Source: Actinobacteria bacterium UBA2184 (GTDB taxonomy: Bacteria; Actinomycetota; Coriobacteriia; Anaerosomatales; Anaerosomataceae). Taken from it: DNA of 20,327 nucleotides. Under the pieces are notes generated by a model, which ran no database searches, had not been told where the DNA came from, and was given only the letters and a program-made list of their open reading frames with translations. The position numbers were made by a program, and so were the translations under genes. The stretch covers positions 1 to 20,327 of the forward strand of contig DCVQ01000024.1 of assembly GCA_002328745.1 (NCBI GenBank), written 5' to 3'. Shown piece after piece: positions 16,153-20,327 of this stretch (position 1 is its first letter; the number at the start of each line of letters is the position of its first letter).

Positions 16153-16203
16153 TTGCACGGCATGACTGCACTGCGTAGTAATATGACTGCATAGTGCAGT
16201 CAT
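16153..16203 (+). promoter_or_regulatory. Promoter with three-part operator for the winged-helix gene
   Basis: TTGCAC (16153-16158) and TAGTAA (16176-16181) with a 17-bp spacer form a good sigma70-like promoter. The 9-mer ATGACTGCA occurs at 16162-16170 (inside the spacer) and again at 16183-16191, exactly 21 bp apart (two helical turns). It is mirrored by TGCAGTCAT at 16195-16203, giving a perfect 9-bp inverted repeat with a 3-nt centre. This arrangement is typical of an autorepressor site; the adjacent gene encodes a DNA-binding protein. Confidence 0.65.
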
Positions 16204-16217
16204 TGGAGGCAATGGTC

Positions 16218-16556
16218 ATGACCCCCGTTCTTGAAGCGGTGTTCGGGAATCGCTCTGCTGTGCAGGTTCTGCTCTTTCTCGAGGCCTACGGCTCGGGGCA
16301 TGCCCGCCGCATCGCGGACACGTACGAAGTCCCGCTGCGGAGCATCCAACGGCAGCTGCAGCGTCTAGAAGCGAACGGCGTCCTTGTAAGTCGCGCGGTC
16401 GGGCGCACTCGGCTCTTCGAGTTCAATATGCGCAGCCCGAGCGTGCGGAACCTCCGGGTGTTCCTTGCCGCTGAACTCGACCTGTTGCCTGAAGAGGACG
16501 TCAAGCGGTACTACCGCCAGCGCCAGCGGCCGCGCCGAACCGGCAAGGGGGCATAG
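16218..16556 (+). CDS. Winged helix-turn-helix transcriptional regulator
   Basis: A 112-residue regulator. ATG 16218 is chosen since GGAGG (16205-16209) sits 8 nt upstream; ATG 16212 is too close and GTG 16194 lies inside the operator. The helix-turn-helix is visible as 'GHARRIADTYEVPLRSIQRQ' with 'LQRLEANGVL' (about residues 27-56), and the wing as 'VSRAVGRTRLFEFN' (57-70). The C-terminus is strongly basic. The fold resembles ArsR/MarR-like small regulators that often accompany nucleotidyltransferase or toxin genes ('FGNRSAVQVLLFL' start), but no partner gene follows directly. It probably binds the ATGACTGCA repeats upstream. Confidence 0.8.
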   Translation: MTPVLEAVFGNRSAVQVLLFLEAYGSGHARRIADTYEVPLRSIQRQLQRLEANGVLVSRAVGRTRLFEFNMRSPSVRNLRVFLAAELDLLPEEDVKRYYRQRQRPRRTGKGA

Positions 16557-16560
16557 CGAG

Positions 16561-16603
16561 GGGCGATCGCAGCCGCGCAAGCGCAGGCTGACTTCGCCCG
16601 TTT
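16561..16603 (+). terminator. Composite hairpin terminator candidate after the regulator gene
   Basis: Outer arms GGGCGA (16561-16566) and TCGCCC (16594-16599) enclose an inner stem CAGCCGCGC (16570-16578) / GCGC-A-GGCTG (16581-16590, one bulged A). It starts 4 bp after the regulator's stop and is followed by GTTT. The T-tract is short, so efficiency is uncertain. Confidence 0.4.
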
Positions 16604-16613
16604 CGCTCCCGTC

Positions 16614-16748
16614 TGCCGCCCCTGACCGGCCAGCGGCATCCTGAGTGCTCGGTATCCACCCGCCTTCCCGAGGAGTCCCGCGTGCGCGACACCCTGAACG
16701 CCGCCATCGCCGACGCGCTGCAAGCCGCCATCGCCGACGGTCGTCTGC
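16614..16748 (+). repeat. Duplicated argS promoter and 5' coding end (remote copy)
   Basis: This 135-bp segment matches 18392-18526 over its full length with no gaps and four differences by eye. It contains the argS ribosome-binding site and the first 22 codons. Two of the substitutions involve the putative -10 (CATCCT here, TATCCT at argS) and a nearby base; the base just outside the copy also turns the -35-like TTGCCG into CTGCCG, so this copy is probably a weaker promoter. Similarity ends exactly where Rhs-derived sequence begins. Confidence 0.95.
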
Positions 16749-16762
16749 GGCGACCCGCGTGA
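16682..16762 (+). pseudogene. Truncated argS 5' fragment
   Basis: GTG 16682 with the argS ribosome-binding site GAGGAG upstream opens a 26-codon frame 'VRDTLNAAIADALQ...' that equals the ArgS N-terminus for 22 codons. It then runs out of frame into the Rhs fragment (RRPA, stop at 16760-16762). No function is expected; it records a recombination event. Confidence 0.85.
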
Positions 16763-16934
16763 TGTGCAGACCCGCGCCACCGCCTCGCTCGGCGCCGCCA
16801 CGTCCGCTGAGATCGCGGGCGGAAACGTGGAGAGCGCGTACCAGTACTGCGGCGGGGACCCGGTGGGCAAGGTCGATCCGAGCGGGGAGACCGGACGCGT
16901 TCCACCGCCGGATGGATTCCAGCACGAGACGTGA
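16749..16934 (+). pseudogene. Decayed Rhs core fragment (copy D) with in-frame internal deletion
   Basis: The frame reads 'GDPRDVQTRATASLGAATSA', then 'EIAGGNV', then jumps to 'ESAYQYCGGDPVGKVDPSG', followed by a 15-residue tail and TGA at 16932-16934. Relative to the intact rhs, 40 codons (the 'LRYAGY...KADGE' block) are missing without breaking the frame. The start is fused to the argS duplicate in another frame, and there is no start codon or toxin. It is a remnant of a fourth tip. Confidence 0.88.
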
Positions 16935-16959
16935 GTCGCCACCCACCGGCCTTACCAAC

Positions 16960-17000
16960 TTGACTCCATAGTTGTGGTTAGGATATAAACCTAACTATGG
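16960..17000 (+). promoter_or_regulatory. Promoter/operator of the Fic gene
   Basis: TTGACT (16960-16965) and TATAAA (16984-16989) are 18 bp apart, a strong sigma70-type promoter. It is overlaid by inverted repeats: CCATAGTT (16966-16973) pairs with AACTATGG (16993-17000), and GTTAGG (16977-16982) pairs with CCTAAC (16990-16995), so the -10 lies at the centre. This looks like a repressor site, possibly bound by the Fic protein's own winged-helix end. Confidence 0.65.
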
Positions 17001-17012
17001 AGGAATGTCCGA

Positions 17013-18293
17013 ATGGCCACACTCAAGCAAGCGCGATGGGTCGCGGACGCCGTATCAGGCGTCCCTCGCGCTGATCGCCGCTCCTGCGAGTACAGCGCGT
17101 ATCTCCCGGACCCCCTGGCCGATTGCTCCGTCACCCTGAGCGGCGAGGTGGCGGCTGACGTCGCAGACGCTGAGACCGCTCTCGCCAGGCTGGACGTCCG
17201 GGCGGGGGCCCTGACCTGCACCGAGGCGCTGGCCCGCCTGCTGCTTCGCGCCGAATGCGTAGCCTCGTCCCGAATCGAGGGGCTGGAGATCGGACCGCGG
17301 CGCCTGCTGCGAGCCGAGGCTGCACGGCAGATGGGTGAGCCCCCAGCAGACCTCAAGGCAGAGGACGTTCTCGGTAACATCGATGCCATGCGCGAGGCGC
17401 TGGAGTCGGGAGAGCGAGACGAGGTCGTGAGCCGGGAGACGATTCTCGGCATACATCGAGCCCTGTTGAAGGGCACCCGGCTGGCGCAGTACGCCGGACG
17501 AATGCGGCAGGGACAGAACTGGATCGGCGGCAGCCCGCACAATCCATGCTCGGCGGTCTTTGTGCCTCCGCCGCCGGAAGCGGTTCCGGATCTCTTGGAC
17601 GACCTGGCTCGGTTCTGCAACGGCGACTCGCTGCCGGCAGTCGTACAGGCAGCCATCGCTCACGCGCAGTTCGAGACCATCCACCCGTTCGCCGACGGCA
17701 ACGGACGAACCGGCCGCGCTCTCGTGCATCTGATTCTCAGTCGCCGGAGGCTGTCCGGTCATGTCCAGCCACCGATATCCCTCGTGCTGGCCACAAGAGC
17801 TGCGGACTACATCCGAGGCCTGACGAGCTACCGGTACGTCGGTCCGCCGGACAGCGAGGCAGCGCGGGCGGGACTCAACGAGTGGGTGGGCATCTTCGCC
17901 GCTGCCTGCGTGAGGGCGGCCGGCGATGCAGAGGCGTTCGAGCAGCGTTGCCAGGAGATCGAAGCAGGGTGGAGGGAGGGCGTCGGCCCCATTCGCCAGG
18001 GGTCCTCCGTCGATCTGCTGCTGCGCCTCTTGCCTGGTACGCCGATCCTCTCCGTGAAGACCGCGGTGGCGATGCTCGGCAGAAGCAAGCCTCAAGTGAA
18101 CAGCGCCGTTGCCCGACTGAGGGATGCTGGCGTGCTCACGCAGGTGACCGTGGGTCGCCGGAACCGTGCGTTTGAAGCGAGGGGGGTCATCGACGCGTTC
18201 ACCGATCTCGAGCGTCAACTCGGAAGTCCCGACGGTGATACCGCGGTCTCACCGCCGAGCCGGCCGGTTCCGGCACGTGTGAATCGAGGATGA
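17013..18293 (+). CDS. Fic-domain protein (predicted AMP-transferase) with N-terminal Fic_N and C-terminal winged helix
   Basis: A 426-residue protein. ATG 17013 follows GGAGG (16999-17003) by 9 nt. The catalytic motif is complete, HPFADGNGRTGR (His224-Arg235), so transfer of AMP from ATP to a protein hydroxyl is expected. The N-terminal region resembles the Fic_N domain and carries the inhibitory helix motif 'SSRIEG' (Ser85-Gly90, Glu89), so the enzyme is likely autoinhibited. 'FVPPPPEAVPDLLDDLARF' (183-201) precedes the Fic core as in the family. Residues about 333-400 ('VKTAVAMLGRSKPQVNSAVA') form a winged-helix domain, common in stand-alone Fic proteins and a possible DNA binder. No antitoxin gene is adjacent. 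The gene is monocistronic between an Rhs remnant and argS. Confidence 0.9.
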   Translation: MATLKQARWVADAVSGVPRADRRSCEYSAYLPDPLADCSVTLSGEVAADVADAETALARLDVRAGALTCTEALARLLLRAECVASSRIEGLEIGPRRLLRAEAARQMGEPPADLKAEDVLGNIDAMREALESGERDEVVSRETILGIHRALLKGTRLAQYAGRMRQGQNWIGGSPHNPCSAVFVPPPPEAVPDLLDDLARFCNGDSLPAVVQAAIAHAQFETIHPFADGNGRTGRALVHLILSRRRLSGHVQPPISLVLATRAADYIRGLTSYRYVGPPDSEAARAGLNEWVGIFAAACVRAAGDAEAFEQRCQEIEAGWREGVGPIRQGSSVDLLLRLLPGTPILSVKTAVAMLGRSKPQVNSAVARLRDAGVLTQVTVGRRNRAFEARGVIDAFTDLERQLGSPDGDTAVSPPSRPVPARVNRG

Positions 18294-18322
18294 TCGCGAT
18301 GTTGAGGGTGGGGTTCGCCTGC

Positions 18323-18340
18323 GACATCCCGAGGGGTGTC
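18323..18340 (+). terminator. Weak hairpin after the Fic gene
   Basis: GACATCCC (18323-18330) and GGGGTGTC (18333-18340) pair with one G-T wobble over a very small loop, 30 bp after the Fic stop, followed by AGTGCTTT. It is a possible terminator that would insulate argS; the T-run is minimal. Nothing else is recognised between 18294 and 18390. Confidence 0.3.
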
Positions 18341-18390
18341 AGTGCTTTGAGCATCGTTATAGGGTCTCGATAGCGCCTCCAGTCCTCAGT

Positions 18391-18420
18391 TTGCCGCCCC
18401 TGACCGGCCAGCGGTATCCT
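18391..18420 (+). promoter_or_regulatory. Possible argS promoter
   Basis: TTGCCG (18391-18396) and TATCCT (18415-18420) with an 18-bp spacer lie 40 bp before the argS start codon. A similar TTGCCG element with a 17-bp spacer is seen near 20261. The match is moderate. Confidence 0.4.
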
Positions 18421-18526
18421 GAGTGCTCGGTACCCACCCGCCTTCCCGAGGAGTCCCGCGTGCGCGACACCCTGAACGCCGTCATCGCCGAAGCGCTGCA
18501 AGCCGCCATCGCCGACGGTCGTCTGC
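18392..18526 (+). repeat. Duplicated argS promoter and 5' coding end (native copy)
   Basis: The intact partner of 16614-16748. The two copies are direct repeats 1778 bp apart and bracket the Rhs remnant and the Fic gene. The segment covers the ribosome-binding site GAGGAG (18448-18453) and the first codons of argS. Confidence 0.95.
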
Positions 18527-20193
18527 CGCTTCCGGAGGCGCCTGCGGTGGCTGTCGAACGTCCGCGCGACCCCTCCCACGGCGACTGGGCCACCAACATC
18601 GCGCTCGTTTCGGCCAAAGCCGCCGGCATGCCGCCGCGGCAGGTCGCCGAGATTGTGGCCGCGGAGCTCCGCGAGCGACTCGCGGAGGTGGCCGACGCGG
18701 TGGAGATCGCCGGCCCGGGCTTCATCAACATCCGGCTGCGCCGCGGCGTGCTCGCCGACGTGGTCTCGCGCGTGCGTGCCGAGGGCGACGCGCACGGTGC
18801 CGGTGAGCGCACTGGCAGCCGCGTGCAGGTGGAGTTCGTCTCGGCCAATCCCGTGGGGCCGATGCATGTGGGCCACGGCCGTTGGGCGGCGCTCGGCGAC
18901 AGCATCGCGCGCATCCTCGAGCATGCCGGCGACGACGTGCAGCGCGAGTTCTACGTGAACGACGCGGGCGTGCAGATGGACATCTTCGCCGCGAGCGTGT
19001 CGGCGCGCTATCTCGAGCTTACCGGCCGCGAAGTCGAGTTCCCCGAGGACGGCTACCGCGGCGCCTACATCACCGAGATCGCGCGCGAGATCCTCGCCGA
19101 CGAGGGCGAGTCGTGGGCCGATGCGACCGCCGACGCGCGCGAGGCGCACTTCAAGGAGAAGGCGTACGCCCAGGTGCTGGCGCACCTGCAGCACGTGCTG
19201 CACGGCATGGGCGTGGACTTCGACGTGTGGTTCTCGGAGCGCACGCTGCACGCCTCCGGCGATCGCGGCGCGCCCTCGGCTATCGAGCGCGGCATCGAGC
19301 GGCTGCGCGAGGCAGGCCACGTCTTCGAACACGAGGGCGCGGTGTGGTTCCGCTCCACCGCCTTCGGCGACGACAAGGACCGCGTGCTCAAGAAGGCCGA
19401 CGGCAGCTACACGTACTTCGCCGCCGACGTGGCCTATCACGCCGACAAGTACGACCGCGGCTTCGACCTGGTGATCGACATCTGGGGCGCCGACCACCAC
19501 GGCTACGTGAAGCGCATGGAGTCGGCCGTGGCCGCACTCGGCCACCCCGGCAAGCTCGAGGTGATCATCGGGCAGCTGGTGAACCTCTTCCGCAACGGCG
19601 AGGTGGTGCGCATGAGCAAGCGCACCGGGGAGATGGTCACGTTCGAGGACCTGCTCGACGAGGTGGGCGCCGACGCCGCGCGGTACTTCTTCCTGCGCCG
19701 CTCCACCGACCAGCCGCTCGACTTCGACATCGGTCTTGCCAAGCAGCGCTCGGCCGACAACCCCGTCTACTACGTGCAGTACGCGCACGCCCGCATCTGC
19801 TCCATCCTCCGCAAGGCATCAGGCGCCGACACCGCCGACGAGAGCGTGGACGTGGCCGCCGTGGCCTCACGCATCGCCGCCGACGAGGCGGCGCTCGCGC
19901 TCCTCGGCTCCGAGCCGGGCACGCTTGCCGGCGAGGCCGAGCTCGGGCTCCTGCGCAAGCTCGCCGAGTTTCCCGAGATCGTCGCCGTGGCCGCGCGGCA
20001 GCGCGCGCCGCACAAGCTCACCACCTACGCCGAGGACCTCGCAAGCGCGTTCCATCAGTTCTACACCCACTGCCAGGTGGTGGTGGACGACCCGCAGCTC
20101 AGGAGCGCCCGTCTCGCGCTCGCCGACGCGTCGCGCCTCGTGCTCGCCCGCGCGCTCGGCCTGCTCGGTGTGAGCGCCCCGCAGCGGATGTAG
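18460..20193 (+). CDS. argS: Arginyl-tRNA synthetase
   Basis: A 577-residue class I aminoacyl-tRNA synthetase that charges tRNA-Arg with arginine in the cytoplasm. GTG 18460 is chosen: GAGGAG (18448-18453) is 6 nt upstream, and the preceding in-frame codons are promoter/leader sequence shared with the duplicate. The N-terminal Add-1 domain is present, followed by 'VEFVSANPVGPMHVGHGRW' with the HIGH-type signature HVGH (136-139). 'FAADVAYHADKY' and 'WGADHHGYVKRM' mark the catalytic core, and the KMSKS-like loop is RMSKR (384-388). The C-terminal helical anticodon-binding domain includes 'VYYVQYAHARICSILRKA' and ends 'LARALGLLGVSAPQRM'. Length is normal. It is essential and intact despite the nearby recombination. 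Confidence 0.97.
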   Translation: MRDTLNAVIAEALQAAIADGRLPLPEAPAVAVERPRDPSHGDWATNIALVSAKAAGMPPRQVAEIVAAELRERLAEVADAVEIAGPGFINIRLRRGVLADVVSRVRAEGDAHGAGERTGSRVQVEFVSANPVGPMHVGHGRWAALGDSIARILEHAGDDVQREFYVNDAGVQMDIFAASVSARYLELTGREVEFPEDGYRGAYITEIAREILADEGESWADATADAREAHFKEKAYAQVLAHLQHVLHGMGVDFDVWFSERTLHASGDRGAPSAIERGIERLREAGHVFEHEGAVWFRSTAFGDDKDRVLKKADGSYTYFAADVAYHADKYDRGFDLVIDIWGADHHGYVKRMESAVAALGHPGKLEVIIGQLVNLFRNGEVVRMSKRTGEMVTFEDLLDEVGADAARYFFLRRSTDQPLDFDIGLAKQRSADNPVYYVQYAHARICSILRKASGADTADESVDVAAVASRIAADEAALALLGSEPGTLAGEAELGLLRKLAEFPEIVAVAARQRAPHKLTTYAEDLASAFHQFYTHCQVVVDDPQLRSARLALADASRLVLARALGLLGVSAPQRM

Positions 20194-20260
20194 GGGAGCG
20201 CGGGCCGCTGGCGGTTCCCGCCGCGCGAGCTCGTCCCGCCCGGCGCCCTGCCGGACCGTC

Positions 20261-20289
20261 TTGCCGCGCTCCGCGTCCCACGCTATGCT
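20261..20289 (+). promoter_or_regulatory. Promoter for a gene beyond the window
   Basis: TTGCCG (20261-20266) and TATGCT (20284-20289) are 17 bp apart in the gap after argS. It points rightward; the downstream gene is not in the window (an ATG at 20323 is too close to the end to judge). The remaining 20194-20260 is GC-rich with only a 5-bp hairpin and nothing else recognised. Confidence 0.4.
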
Positions 20290-20327
20290 TGTCTCAGCGT
20301 TGCAAACGGTTTGAAACGAGGCATGCT

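Noticed and set aside
18199..19788. Long minus-strand open frame opposite argS
   Set aside because: Its composition is that of an antisense shadow, and the plus strand holds a complete ArgS with HIGH and KMSKS signatures.
4199..20327. CRISPR array, tRNA genes, transposase or integrase genes
   Set aside because: No regularly spaced short repeats, no tRNA-like cloverleaf and no DDE, tyrosine- or serine-recombinase motifs were seen, so no mobile element is called despite the island-like organisation.

Overview
The window is a high-GC chromosomal segment from a bacterium. Dense, co-directional genes, strong GC codon bias, frequent GTG/TTG starts, a Sec-exported Rhs protein and a lipoprotein suggest an actinobacterium, perhaps Coriobacteriia-like. 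The lineage is an inference; no rRNA or other phylogenetic marker is present. All recognised genes lie on the + strand.

Layout: (1) 1-4198 is conserved core: the 3' end of nuoL, complete nuoM and nuoN (proton-pumping modules of respiratory complex I), rlmH (23S rRNA methyltransferase) and a small gene with a zinc-phospholipase-C-like His/Asp pattern. (2) 4199-4454 is a regulatory gap with two nested or adjacent palindromes. (3) 4455-16141 is an accessory polymorphic-toxin island. It holds one giant Sec-secreted Rhs/YD-repeat protein (about 2439 aa) ending in a toxin 44-like domain, its membrane-anchored putative immunity protein, and two promoterless 'orphan tips'. Each tip carries a copy of the Rhs core end joined to a different, unrecognised C-terminal toxin and followed by a small multi-spanning membrane protein (putative immunity). 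An extra small membrane protein and a lipoprotein lie among or after them. (4) 16153-18293 holds a winged-helix regulator under a striking direct/inverted-repeat operator, a 135-bp duplicate of the argS promoter and 5' end, a fourth and decayed Rhs core fragment, and a Fic-domain AMP-transferase with its own promoter/operator. (5) 18391-20193 is argS (arginyl-tRNA synthetase), again core, followed by a promoter for a gene beyond the window.

How it fits together: the island sits between the nuo/rlmH block and argS. The four Rhs core-end copies (10811-11288, 12375-12852, 14022-14441, 16749-16886) are mosaics of one another, which indicates recombination between them. That is the expected substrate for swapping silent toxin/immunity tips onto the one expressed Rhs body. 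The argS 5' duplication marks a past recombination or insertion at the right boundary, and the fourth Rhs fragment is fused to it at a precise junction. The most notable elements are the two undescribed toxin/immunity pairs, the mosaic tip array, the argS duplication and two autoregulation-like operators.
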